A DNA stretch of 64,000 nucleotides from Rachycentron canadum (taxonomy: Eukaryota; Chordata; Actinopteri; Carangiformes; Rachycentridae): positions 11,010,230 to 11,074,229 of the forward strand of contig CM076650.1 of the NCBI GenBank assembly GCA_038496675.1, written 5' to 3'. Made by a program: the position numbers and the translations under genes. The notes under the pieces are model-generated. The model made no database searches. It was given only the letters and a program-made list of their open reading frames with translations, and had not been told where the DNA came from. Of the stretch, positions 37,398 to 48,953 are shown piece by piece. Numbering within the stretch: position 1 is the first letter of the stretch; every line of letters begins with the position of its first letter.

Positions 37398-37560
37398 CCT
37401 CACGAAGGGTCACACGACAAACGGCGTTTCGCGTTACACTTGCATTTGCTTCTTTAGAGAAGATATAATCCGCTGAGAAGACGAATAAACAAACCGCAAA
37501 CCTGCCTTACAAGCCAAGTTTTCTTTAGCGGGCTCCTACAGCTGGATGCCGTGAGCGTGA
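37398..37560 (-). other. cfap97: Probable non-coding first exon of cfap97
   Basis: A strong minus-strand donor (GTAAGA, first base 37398) ends a GC-richer stretch, and the next acceptor at 36838-36837 precedes the start codon by 25 nt. The inferred 5' UTR exon would begin somewhere near 37560. Its 5' edge is a guess. Confidence 0.45.
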
Positions 37561-37563
37561 CAT

Positions 37564-37620
37564 GGTGCCTAGTAACTACGCAACGTCACTTCCTGGCAAC
37601 GGTTGCGCTGCAGCAACGTC
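37564..37620. promoter_or_regulatory. cfap97: cfap97 promoter with X-box-like RFX site
   Basis: GGTGCC-T-AGTAAC at 37564-37576 fits an imperfect RFX X-box (GTNRCC, short spacer, RGYAAC; one mismatch). Further GCAAC half-sites follow: GCAACGTC at 37580-37587 and 37613-37620, with GGCAACGGTTGC between. RFX factors drive ciliary genes, which suits cfap97. CpG-rich, no TATA seen. Confidence 0.5.
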
Positions 37621-37629
37621 GCGCCCAAA

Positions 37630-40060
37630 GTGTTGTTTCCTAGTTTCATATTAACAGAACAAAACCTCAAGAAATAAACACAAATAAATAAACAATAGCT
37701 TTAAAGTTTCAGCTAAAATTATTTTTCGTTATGTCCTCGGTGTTTTCAGAAAAATGCACAGCCTCAATAAAAATCAAATTATACTTATACAGTGCTGGTT
37801 GCCTATTAAACTTCTGATGAATGTCATTGAATGAAAAGTTGTGGATTTCAATCTCCAACAACAGCAACAATAATAACAACAAGAACAAGAAGAAAAAGAA
37901 GAGTAATTGTGTTGTAGTTGTGCTTTATATTCAATGAAAAGAGGGTTGAATGTAAAAATTCTTCTATCACTATAGAGGTAATCTAACAGTGTAATGTTAA
38001 AGTTAATTTCACATAAGGCTATAATTTCCCAGATGGTTTCTTGGTTGAAATGAAAAGAGCCAACATTAATGAAAAGATTATGAGTTGTTGATTATAATTT
38101 GGTGATTCTGCTTAACAATCAGAATGCTATAGGTTTTTGTACATTTATTTCTTTGAGCAATTCTTAAGTGATCAACACTTTTATATAATTTTGCCACTAA
38201 GCAGCTATTGTATTAAGAAAAAAACTTGCAGATTGCAGTGATTTGCCTTTGCAGAAAATGTACAAATATAAATCTATTAAAAATATTAGGGGACAGAAAC
38301 TGTGGAGGAGTAGAGGGGAGGTCATTTAATTTTTTTTTTTTTAGTGGGGATCTATTATGTCAAATCAACTGCTCCCCCTAGTGCATCTCCATGAACAAGA
38401 AAGGGGATTATCTGAAGGCGCGTCCCCTGAAATTACAATTTGTCACGGGTTTTCTCTTAATAACATAGTTAGACCTAGAAGTGACACACTCTAATGAAAT
38501 GCCGGTGTCCTAGGACAATAGTACTAGGGGGAATTTATCATATAAACCTGTCTGGTCACTGTCATTGAATTTACATGCCAATGCAGGATGGGTAGAGATG
38601 GGGACTGAATGGAGGTACTTATGTGACAGTCCTATACTTATATACAATTAACCCATGAATTAAAAAAAAATCACAGAGTGACAAAAGTTTTTTTGGGCTT
38701 TTATAAAGTTCATATTTCTTTATGTCTGCTGGTGAGAAGATAAAATCATCCATATGACTCTGAGAACTGTTGAAACTCAGAGAATGATTGTTTACCAATA
38801 GGCAGTGGAGAACAAAGTAGCCTGGGATTCATAAAATGTCCATAGGGGGTCAACATCAAACCTAGAATTTGTGTTATTCATTATCTTGCAAATATATAAA
38901 ATACATAACACATATTACGTGTTCCTCCCCACTTTTATCTTCTCTCATACAGGCTACAGGTTTACAAATGAATACAAATCCATAATCCTTAAACATGGAT
39001 ACCAATAACAAAAAGACACTTGTCCAGTATGTGTTTAAGGCGTGTTATTTGGTTGTTATATGTATGTCAATTAATTATTTTATTGACTAAATGTCTGAAG
39101 GTTCTCAGTCATCTAGGTCATGGTTATCCAAGAAAAGATGACTTGAGGAGAACTGGACTTGGTGTTTTATCACAATATCTAAAGAAAATTTGAAAAGTCT
39201 AATTAAATCTACAATTAAATAAATATTAGTTTATTAATATTATTACCGTTTATTGCGTGTTTTGTCTTTTTTTTTGCTAAATTATTTAGACTCAAATACT
39301 GGGAAAGGGAGGTGGAGAGAGAGTCTTTAAGAGAAGTGTACAAAAAAACAATTACACTTAATGTACAATGAAAAGGCAACCAGATGAGCTGATAGATAAA
39401 CCACCCAAAAGTCCTGCCCTCACAAGATTATCATATGTATATTCAATATCTAATTTTTTAAATTACGGTTAAACAGTTATGGTCAATACCACCTCTCATT
39501 GTAGATGGAGATGTTTTGCCCCTCATCCAAGAGGCATCATCTGTTCTGTATTATCAATTAAATAGATAATAAAATAATAAAAACATTGAAAATGGCCCAC
39601 TATAATTTAACAAAGCATAAAGATTTCTTTTTTTAGTCCAAAAACCAAACATTTTTAATCTACTATCATAAACAGCAAAGAAAAGCATCAAATCACAGAA
39701 ATCCCTTTGACATTTTTACTTGAAAACAATTAATCAATCAAAAATAGATGCAAATCAATTTTCCATAACATTAAAACATTTGAAAAATAAAGGAAAACTG
39801 AGGACAAAATAGAATATATTATACTATTTGATAATTTTTAAAGTAATTTGCAAATCATAAGGTACAGCAGAAAAGGTGTCCAACAGCTGGTGCATCAACC
39901 ACATGCAAAAGGACCATGTTTTGCAACAGTGATGGTGGATTTGGTCGTTGACCTTGAAGCATATTGTACTTATCTTCAAAATAAATTTGTCTATTTAGTT
40001 TTATCTGACTTTGTCATATTGAATAATAGCAAGTACTGAAAGTAAAGCCATGATTAATTT
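37630..40060. other. Intergenic DNA between cfap97 and ufsp2
   Basis: AT-rich, no exon recognised. In human this space contains SNX25, LRP2BP and ANKRD37; none of their coding sequence is apparent. A worn interspersed-repeat piece is at 39095-39175. Confidence 0.55.
39095..39175 (+). repeat. Degenerate teleost repeat fragment
   Basis: GAAGGTTCTCAGTCATCTAG followed by 'gtcatggttatccaag' matches words of a common fish interspersed repeat. Diverged; family unnamed. Confidence 0.45.
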
Positions 40061-40065
40061 CTCCA

Positions 40066-40071
40066 TTTAAT
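40066..40071 (-). terminator. ufsp2: Possible ufsp2 polyadenylation signal (ATTAAA)
   Basis: Minus-strand ATTAAA about 190 nt beyond the ufsp2 stop codon, the closest usable variant found. Confidence 0.4.
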
Positions 40072-40262
40072 AAAAAAAAAACATCTATATCTAATTGTGT
40101 CTTTGTTGGCAAGACAATATTTTATGTAGGATTTAACAAAAATATTAAAGGTTAATTACAAGTTCCATAAATTGGACACTTTCCTATAAAACAAACAGGT
40201 TATAGTTTTCCATACTATTTACCAATACAAAAACATTGTCCACCCTGAAAGCTTGTAAGAAC

Positions 40263-43200
40263 TCAGATGATCTTTGGCTTCTGGGGAAGACAGAGATTAT
40301 AATATGCTGTTTGATCCCAAAAATCTGGTCCTTTCCAGCCACACCAACCCTAAGAAAGATAAAACATGCACCGAGGTCAACGCTGTATATGATAAGTCTT
40401 AATTCACACTGAGGAATGCACCTAATTTGAATGCACATAACATTCACCTTGTCTGTGATAACTTGTAGGTCCTCTGCTCCTGTGTAATGTGGATCTAGGA
40501 TGAGATAACGGATCTGCCCAGTGGTCTCACTCCATGACACACCCAGAATAGTGTGAGCTAAAACTCCCCCTCCTGAAACACAAGACCAACTTTTTTTTTT
40601 TTAACAAACCTTTCATTCTGATTGCAAGCAAAGATTTGCATTTCTTCATTAGCCATAATTAAAGTGGACCTTTGAAAATGCTCAGTTCCTCAGTCACTAA
40701 TTCAGCAACAGACAATTAGTTCAAAAGTGTTTTTTTACCCAGTTAATTACAGTCTATTAATATAGACAGTCGATACTAATCAAAGAAATGAATTTATAAA
40801 ATAAGCATTACTGTTTTTCATCTAATCATTGTGAATAATAATAATAATAATAATCTTACAAAAGGTATATATACCAATGTTGTTACGGTTCAATAAGTTT
40901 AACCATAATTGTTTTTGCAAGTTGATTATGTTTAAAGTCCAAAATGCATGTAATAATAATCTGACATTCAGCTCACCAATCATGATGGGGGTCCCTTCAT
41001 TAAGGAAGTGGTTGGCCAGTTCTCTGCCTTTGGATGCCAACTCAGATCCTTGACTGAAAGGTACACAGACATGGGTCATGAGATAAATCCAAAACCTTCA
41101 CAGAAATAGTATCATACACAAGGTGCTATCAGGCATGTAATCAGACCTCACAAACATAATCTTGGAAGTCACCCCAAGCAGCTGGTTTAGAACAGCCTGA
41201 ACCTCAATGGATCCAATCCACTGACGGGATCCCACAAATGACACCTGCTTGTCTCCAACATCCACTAAAGCCTGGAAAATAGTGATCCAAACATTGGACA
41301 TTGTTGATATGAAAATGAAAATAAACCCTCTATTGTATTAGGACCACATTCAGAGAAGCACTACCTGTTGGATCTCTTTGTGAGTGGGCACAGGGCGCTC
41401 TACATAGCCTTGCTGCTGGAACCAGGAGCAGATGGTCTGCAGGGAGCGGTAAGCGCAGCCCCAGCCATTGTCATCCATACGGTCCTGCATGTAGTGGTGA
41501 TAGCTGTAGAGCCCTTGGACCAAGTACACCTTGAAATAAAAAAAAATATAAGACAGACAAATCTAGTTTACTATTCCTAGTACATCTCAGTAACAATTTT
41601 GAAAAGAGAAGACAAAGTCTAACAGGCTTTAATATGGTAATTACCACACCTTTCCATCATCCAAGGTAGGATGTGTGAGGACCAGATGAGGGTTTCGGAG
41701 ATAACCATCTCTATAGGGCTCATTGGGAAAATGGTATGCATTGGCTCTTCTAAAATAAGGCCTATCCTCTGGTAGTTCAAACTGTTGATGCAATTCCTGC
41801 AAATAAAGATTTTGTGTGAAATTAATAATAGTGGATAATGTCAGTGCAAGAAGCTTGGAAAAACTAGAGGATAAAATTAAGAAACTCAACCTTCCTTTAT
41901 ATTTGAGTGATTAAAATGGTTTCAAAGTTTAACTCTTAATTAACTCTTAATAATATCAGCAAATTTACATGTTACTTCCCAATTCACTTAAGCTTTCAAA
42001 GAAGCTGAGTTCAGTTCTTACCTTACGCTGTGTCTCTAGTTGGCTGTCAGGTACTCCTGCGGGGTAAACTACGGTCACTAGTCCTTTTGGCTCGGGAAGA
42101 AGAAAGTGGAGTGGTTCAGGGACCAGCAGTTTGGTCCCTTTCATGTGTTGCAAGGTCACTTTCTCCATTTCACACAGCTGATGGGTTAGTGCCTCCATCA
42201 AGCGCTCACAGGCACTGCAACACCAGAATAAAAATCATTTACAGAAAGATTGAGGAATACTATGACTGATATTGAGTCCATGACCAGTTTAACATCAACA
42301 TCAGTTTACAGAGTTTACTCTGCAGTTCAGAATCAGATTTTTTTTTTTTTTTTTTTTTCCAAATAAGACATACTCTTTGATTGTGTCATTACAGCTGGTA
42401 AGGACAACACAGTCCATGGGCAGAGTTGTTGACAGGAAGTGGGAGCTCTGCATTGTTCTGCTGAGGATGGGTGCTGGGAGAGGGCCTGGTTTTGTCACCT
42501 CCATCATCAAGTGAAGGTCTATTACACTCTAAATAAAAGTATAATGACATAAACACACAACATAAACATGATAAATCATTGCTAAATATCCCAAGCTATA
42601 CTGTTTCAATGTGGAAAACTGCTGAATTGCTATAGATAGTAAAAACCTTTTGGTACACACAATGAAGAAAAAAATAGTGTGTTGCACTGTTCCAGCAACA
42701 TTTCTGACTGCCTACTGAGACAAACAGCACAAAAACTGCTATTTCTGTCTTGACACTCCCACATCCATCTCCTTATTACAAACTTACCAATGCAGAACTT
42801 TTTTTGTTTTTCTTTTTTCCAGATTTCTTGCCAAAGCTTTCCTGCTCATCTGCCCTGAAGCCAAAAAATGTGAATTACTCAGCTTACCAATAGAAAAAAA
42901 AAACAACAGAGAGAAACCCACAATATCAACAAAACATTTAACTGACTCACTGTATCCACTGATGTATATCTTCACACAGTGTGTTTGGTGTTATTTCTTC
43001 AGGCGTTGCATTAACACCTTTGTTTGGCCATATAATAACAGGACTGTCACAGACTGTGAAAACACAGGATTCAGATTTCACCTGGGACCGGAGGGTCTTA
43101 AATGTTCCAGAGATCACCTTGTGCATCAGCAACACTGACAGAGAGAGAAACAGACAATATTAGACATCACTTTTGTGTACTTTTGGTTTGAGGTTAGGGA

Positions 43201-44922
43201 GCTAAAGGCTGGGGACTTTATGTGTAGAGTTCGTATGTTCTCCCTGTGCCTGTGTGGGTTCCCTCTGGGTACTCCAGGTTCCACCCACAGACGTGCATAT
43301 TTAGGTTAATTGGTGACTCTAAATTGCCAGTAGGTGTGAATGTGAGTGTGAATAATTGTTTGTCCGTATATGTTGGTCCTGCAATGGACTGCCAGTCCAC
43401 CAGTATCAGTTAAGATTTGCTCCAGCCCCCCTACAACCCTGCACAGATAAATGGTATAGAAAATGGATGAAAGGATGATTTGAGGCACTTTGTTTGGGCT
43501 AGAACAAACAGCCAACTCAGCTAATTTAAAGGAAGTCTTAATCGCTGCATAAAATTATTATTAGAGAATAGTATGTATTTCAAACTTTGAGGCAATGGTT
43601 TGAATTGTTTCAATATAACAATGCTCTTGTGCATAAAACCAGGCCCATGAGGAAATGGTTTCCTGAATGTGGTGCAAAAAAACTTGACATGCACAGAGGC
43701 CCCAACCCACAACCTCAACTTCATCCAAAAATGTCAACAATACAGGCCTAAATTCCTGCAGCTAGCTTCTAAAACCCATTGGAGAGCCGTCCTAGAAAAG
43801 TGTAGGCTGATGTAGGAGCACATTAAAGACCATGGTTTTCAAATGATTCAAAGACTGTGTGCTAACGGCCAGTGGTGTAAAGTAACAGTAGTGCATTTAC
43901 TGAAATACTGTATTCAAGTAAAATGTTGATAAATATTGATATATTCCCATTTTTGGTCACTATGTAGTTCCTCATTTCAGAGAAAAACATACTTTTTACT
44001 CCACTACATTTATCTGACAGCTAACTTCCCTTTTGGGTCCAATTGGGACCCGCATCACATATCAGATGTCTATGAATTGCTAAGCAGGTATTCAAAGTAG
44101 TGATTACCCCTCTAAACATTTCACATGCTTCCATTTAAATAACTGTGTGATGCCCAAACACGGTAAAATAATCCAATATCTCACCAAAAAAAAAAAAAAA
44201 AAAATCTGAAAAGATAAATACATGTTTGTGCAGCAGAACTCTTTCTTCTGTTAGTCTGATGACATCTCAGATGTATTGATCCCTGAACCAGCTAAACAAC
44301 TAAACAACCTGGCTGTGTATCTAATTTTTAAAACTGACTCCAGCAGTGAGATGCTGACTGTGCATTGATGCACCGCGATTAACAATAATAGTTCAACAGA
44401 ATCAGATACCAGTTACAAAGACCACACAAATACTTCAAGTGTACTTCACTGCTAATAGACTTTTTTTCATGCAGGCCTTGTTCTGCTATAGGGGCTGCAT
44501 AACTTAAATAAAGGACTTTAAGACCCCCCATGCAGTTGATTTGTTACAGTATCCCACTAGAAGAAAGCGGCAGGGCGTAAAAACACAGAAACCCTGGTTT
44601 ATGTGCAGTGTATTTCATGTTGTACCGTCTGTGCTGTCCAGCTGACATTTGAGCTCCAGCCGCCCTCTGACACGAAGGATGGTCTCGGTGTGGGAGGGAG
44701 GCGAGTTCACAAAAACCTGGAGGTGAGACAAGGAAAGTTAGGAGGCTGAGAGATAACCGGCTGACGGAGGTCATAACAGTCACTGGACCCTTTTGTTTTC
44801 TTATTTGCTTACTGTTATTTACTATTTAAGAGCCGAGGAGCCGCTGTCATCTAACAGTCGGTGCTGACAGACACTAGGATACATTACATGGCGCTAATGT
44901 CGTGTATCGGTGAACTTACCAT
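40263..44922 (-). CDS. ufsp2: Ufm1-specific protease 2
   Basis: Twelve coding exons on the minus strand: 44922-44920, 44716-44626, 43134-42951, 42854-42788, 42528-42374, 42214-42022, 41796-41650, 41529-41365, 41271-41147, 41053-40977, 40572-40448 and 40349-40263 (1419 nt, 472 aa; human 469). It is a cysteine protease that matures the ubiquitin-like modifier UFM1 and removes it from substrates, acting at the ER. The C-terminal peptidase C78 domain carries catalytic Cys305 in NGWGCAYRSL and Asp429/His431 in DPHYTG, all intact. The N-terminal region is less conserved and has a Lys-rich patch (KKSGKKKNKK, exon 4). The first exon contributes only the ATG. The exon ending at 41147 uses an atypical donor, GTCTGA, but the frame (Ser377) supports it. 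Neighbouring cfap97 matches human 4q35 synteny. Confidence 0.94.
42337..42358 (+). repeat. Poly(T) tract in a ufsp2 intron
   Basis: About 22 T in a row immediately after the exon 5 donor on the minus strand. Confidence 0.8.
43223..43483 (+). repeat. Teleost interspersed repeat with GGATGA-type tail in a ufsp2 intron
   Basis: Successive words such as 'gtatgttctccctgtgcctg', 'ttaattggtgactctaaatt', 'gtgaatgtgagtgtgaat' and 'ctccagcccccctacaaccct', ending 'aaatggatgaaaggatg', are those of a very widespread fish repeat, probably the 3' end of a non-LTR element. The copy is moderately diverged and has no ORF. It lies between the first and second large coding exons of ufsp2, antisense to the gene. 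Confidence 0.75.
43866..44040 (+). repeat. Degenerate teleost repeat ('CTCCACTACATTT' family)
   Basis: It contains 'taacagtagtgcatttactg', 'gtattcaagtaaaatg' and 'ctttttactccactacattt', typical of an abundant fish repeat. Lies in a ufsp2 intron. Confidence 0.6.
44190..44206 (+). repeat. Poly(A) tract
   Basis: A-homopolymer in the same intron. Confidence 0.7.
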
Positions 44923-45010
44923 GGCGAGGTTCAGTCAGGTAACGTTAATCCACTATCCACGCACTGGAGGCTGACATGTTTGTTGTACGTGGCTCTGGCT
45001 GCTCCATCCT

Positions 45011-45033
45011 ATTGGGCCTCACTGGCCACGCCC
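45011..45033 (-). promoter_or_regulatory. ufsp2: ufsp2 proximal promoter elements
   Basis: An inverted CCAAT (ATTGG at 45011-45015 on +) and a CCACGCCC Sp/KLF-type box at 45026-45033 lie about 90-110 nt upstream of the ufsp2 start codon. No TATA seen; fits a housekeeping promoter. Confidence 0.5.
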
Positions 45034-45039
45034 ACTCAT

Positions 45040-46925
45040 GTTACATTCAGGGTACCACGTAAATTTTTGGTATTCTATTTTCCGGTTAAACGGAAACTAT
45101 CTCAACCTTTTAGGGCCCCTCTCCACGCCAGGGTCCCGGAGATTTAGTCCCACCGCTCCACTACACATAGCCTTATTTTCCAGCCTTGTTTCTGTTACTC
45201 ATTTCTCAGTAGAATTGCATTGGCGATCCATCTTCTGTGCCAAATCAACCCAAATGCGATCCACTCAGCTTAATTAAGTAGTTAAATAATTTACTGTTGG
45301 TCTATAGATATCCAACACCAATATCCTGCATCACACAGTATTTGAGCAAACAACAGTGAGACAAATCTTTTTTGTTCCTCTTTTGTTCCTCTCTTGTGAT
45401 AGTTACTACCATAATTCAATTTTTAAGAGACTTAGGGAAGGAAATACAAAATGCTGGAATGTTAAACACTTCATGGAGAAAAGGTTTGTCATATATTTGG
45501 ATTAAACCAATGATAAAAAAATTTTTAAAAAAAACCCTACTATTGGCACGAGAGAGTCTCCAGTTATACCGTTCACTCCTAATGAGTGTCATGTAAAATC
45601 TCCTGTGGTGGTGCTGTTTGTACGGTATTAAGTGTGTTCGCCTTTAGTGAGGCATCCTATATCTAATTATTCCAGCATCAGTGCCCATATGACCCATCTT
45701 ACACAACACTTAAAAACATGCATCAACATTCTTTCATTTCTATCTTTACATTCATTATTTTAATTGTTTAATTATCTATCTAACAGGAATAAATAACTCA
45801 AAGGGATTGCAATTAATCACAATTGTTAAATCAGTAAAACCTGTTTCTTGGTACATTGCCTGTTGGCTGCAGGCTATTACATGGCAGCCATGCATGCAAA
45901 GGCAGGCGGGATGTGTGGAAACAGGTTTAGAGAGGCTTAGACAAGGATACTTTATATCTCTCTAAAAACAACTTTGAGCTCAATAAGCTTAGAAAAATAA
46001 TAACAATAATCAAAGGCTACACCTGTAGTAAGTACAAATCAGATAACGGTATGTATTTACCGCTTGAGTGAGATCTTAATGTGTTAAAAAAGGAACTGGA
46101 AACTGGAACTGCTTTTTTTTTTTTTTTTTTTTTTTTATTTGCTTATATCCTAAGCATTTAAAAAATTGTCTGAATGTAGAAGATTTAACAGGCCCAACAG
46201 TTGGACTGAAGCATTAGTTTGATGAAATGACGTCACTATATTTTATACTTATCAGAAAAACTTTCATGGAAGTCAGTTTATTTTCAAACATAAGTTTATC
46301 TGATGTGCCAATTCGTTTTGTGGGCCAGTTTTTGATTTACAAGTGTACTAAAATGCAACATTACCAAATAAGTTTTAAGGTATGTATGTATGTATTAGAG
46401 GGCTTTATGAGCCTGAATGTTAGGATCTGCCAAAAAAAAAAAACTTCTCTTGTGAAACTGAGTGTATATACATTGTAAGTATCTGAGGTCATGGCTCTTA
46501 AGTTCCTGTGGACTTAGTGTTCTGGGCTTGATTTGTGATGAGATTAGCTATCTCTCTGCATATCATAAACATGGAGTTGGGATCTTGGGAAGAGTGCGTG
46601 CAGGGACTAAATGAATAGCAGGAGCTTAAACTCACATTATAAATGTACATTAGTCATATGGACACAGGCAAAGTGTTTTTTTGGATTCATTTGGCTGTTT
46701 AATATTTGTAAAAAATTATGGATGGTAGGGTGTAGCAACAGTAGCTTCAATAACAAAGAATATTTGTTTGATGTTAAAGTGGACTATTCGTGGGAACAAC
46801 TCACCTCAGCTTTTATTACACATTTAATATGTATTATTGCAGTCTTCTGTGGATAAGTTTGTATTTTTATTTTATTTAGCCAACATGATGTAATAATTAT
46901 GAGTGATATATATATATATATATAT
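45040..46925. other. Intergenic DNA 5' of ufsp2
   Basis: No exon recognised. It holds a poly(T) tract at about 46112-46136 and AT-rich sequence up to the third gap. The next genes in human (CFAP96, CCDC110) are not seen. Confidence 0.5.
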
Positions 46926-47325
46926 NNNNNNNNNNNNNNNNNNNNNNNNNNNNNNNNNNNNNNNNNNNNNNNNNNNNNNNNNNNNNNNNNNNNNNNNNNN
47001 NNNNNNNNNNNNNNNNNNNNNNNNNNNNNNNNNNNNNNNNNNNNNNNNNNNNNNNNNNNNNNNNNNNNNNNNNNNNNNNNNNNNNNNNNNNNNNNNNNNN
47101 NNNNNNNNNNNNNNNNNNNNNNNNNNNNNNNNNNNNNNNNNNNNNNNNNNNNNNNNNNNNNNNNNNNNNNNNNNNNNNNNNNNNNNNNNNNNNNNNNNNN
47201 NNNNNNNNNNNNNNNNNNNNNNNNNNNNNNNNNNNNNNNNNNNNNNNNNNNNNNNNNNNNNNNNNNNNNNNNNNNNNNNNNNNNNNNNNNNNNNNNNNNN
47301 NNNNNNNNNNNNNNNNNNNNNNNNN
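46926..47325. other. Assembly gap (400 N)
   Basis: N run bordered by (AT)n on the left and poly(T) on the right. ORFs that cross it are artefacts. Confidence 0.99.
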
Positions 47326-47900
47326 TTTTTTTTTTGTTGTTTTTTTTTTTTATGGATAGGTTTACAATTGTGTCTGTGGTCAGGTGCTCCCATATGAACA
47401 CCAAAAGAGATTTGTCTTGCTGTAATCGTACCTCCTGTTCAAACTGACCATTAAAAGATTCCTTCTTCATGCACTTTGAATGTAATGGGATGTGATGGGA
47501 GAGTCCTTCTGTGACAAAATGTATCTCAAAGTTTATCTTAAGATGACATGAGGTTTTAACCATGAATTAGAGAAATCAAGAGGCCATCTTTAAACATTTC
47601 AGCCTTTTAGTGCAACATTCCCTTTATCATCAAGAAGGACACAGGGGAAATACAAAGAGGGATTTTATACCAAAAAGATGACGTTTGTCAGATATTCACT
47701 TGATTTGTTTAAGTCAGACTTCTAAAGCCTAATATTCATTTGGACAAAAAGCAGCCTATAAATGTTGTTTCCCAATAAAGTAGGGATAGTTAAATCGTGA
47801 GTTTAAACATCAGGAGTGATCATCAAGCAAAGTCTCTGTCAAATAAATTTAAGCCATATGTTTTTTAAGTAGCTAAGTAAAAGTAATTTATACTATACAT

Positions 47901-47918
47901 GTCTGTGTGTCTGTGTGT

Positions 47919-47976
<58 letters not shown>
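47901..47976 (+). repeat. (TG)n microsatellite
   Basis: TG array with a few CTG interruptions at its left end. Confidence 0.95.
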
Positions 47977-47980
<4 letters not shown>

Positions 47981-48603
47981 AAGAGACAAAAACAATTAAA
48001 ACTGTGATATGCTAAATTGACCTTATGCAGCATGTCTGCTCCTGATGTTTGAATTTGTGTATTTTATTTTATTGTCATTAAAAATAATGTAATCTTCTTC
48101 ACAAACAGCAGAGAACTTGGGGGTAATTAACCATAAAAACTGGAACAGTGTGACCCATTGAAATATCTTGATGTAACATCCACATCTTTTGCCTCTGGAT
48201 ATCAAATGACCTTAGCTTCACATCATTGGTCTCCTACTGAGGCATGAGCTCTGGATCCTGGTCCTCAGACATTCCCCATTGCTAATGGGTTCACCCCAGG
48301 ACAACTTCAGAGACAAATAGTTCAATGAAACAAGAAGTGAGTTCAACATTGTGCCCAATTTAACCTTTGCAATGAAACTAACTAAATTTACTCAGTCACT
48401 GTAATTAAACACAGTTAAAGTATTTGTCCTGTACTTCATGCTTCTAATCTGCTACATTGCACAACTATAGTTACTAATAATAAAAGATTATGAGTTTTTG
48501 TACTATATGATCAGTTTATACAATATGATGCACTTTTATACACAGTGTGAATATTTTTAGATTGTAGCAAACAAAGTATACAAAAACTGAAACTGAAATT
48601 CCC

Positions 48604-48875
48604 CATAAAATTACACAAAACGACTACAAGGACACACAAAATGATCACAAAGATACTCAAAATGACCACAAAAACACAAAAAACAACTATCTGGAGGCTC
48701 AAAGTGATGGAAGAGACAAAATTGGCTACAAAGACACACAAAATGACCATCTAAAATGGACCACAAATTTGCAGTTATTTTGTGTCTCTGTTGGTCCAGG
48801 GGTCATATATTGGAGGGGTCCAGAGCCTTTTACCTGTCTGTGCAGGGGCCCATATTCTCCTAATCTGTCTATCAG
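48604..48875 (+). repeat. Degenerate teleost element with internal ~21-nt tandem units
   Basis: Worn units of the form 'gaccacaaagacacacaaaat' repeat from 48604 to about 48745. They are followed by the complementary 'ttttgtgtctctgttgg' and a tail 'ggggcccatattctcctaat'. This layout matches a common fish repeat. No coding content; the weak minus-strand ORF over it is a by-product. Confidence 0.6.
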
Positions 48876-48931
48876 ACATGTTTGCTGACTTTTTCTGCTT
48901 CCCTCAGTTACTGAAATGGTCTTTGAGGACT

Positions 48932-48953
48932 AAGAGAGAGAGAGAGAGAGAGA
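48932..48953 (+). repeat. (AG)n microsatellite
   Basis: About eleven AG units. Confidence 0.9.

Noticed and set aside
46784..47563. Long ORFs across 46926-47325
   Set aside because: Most of their length is N; the ends are (AT)n and poly(T)-derived.
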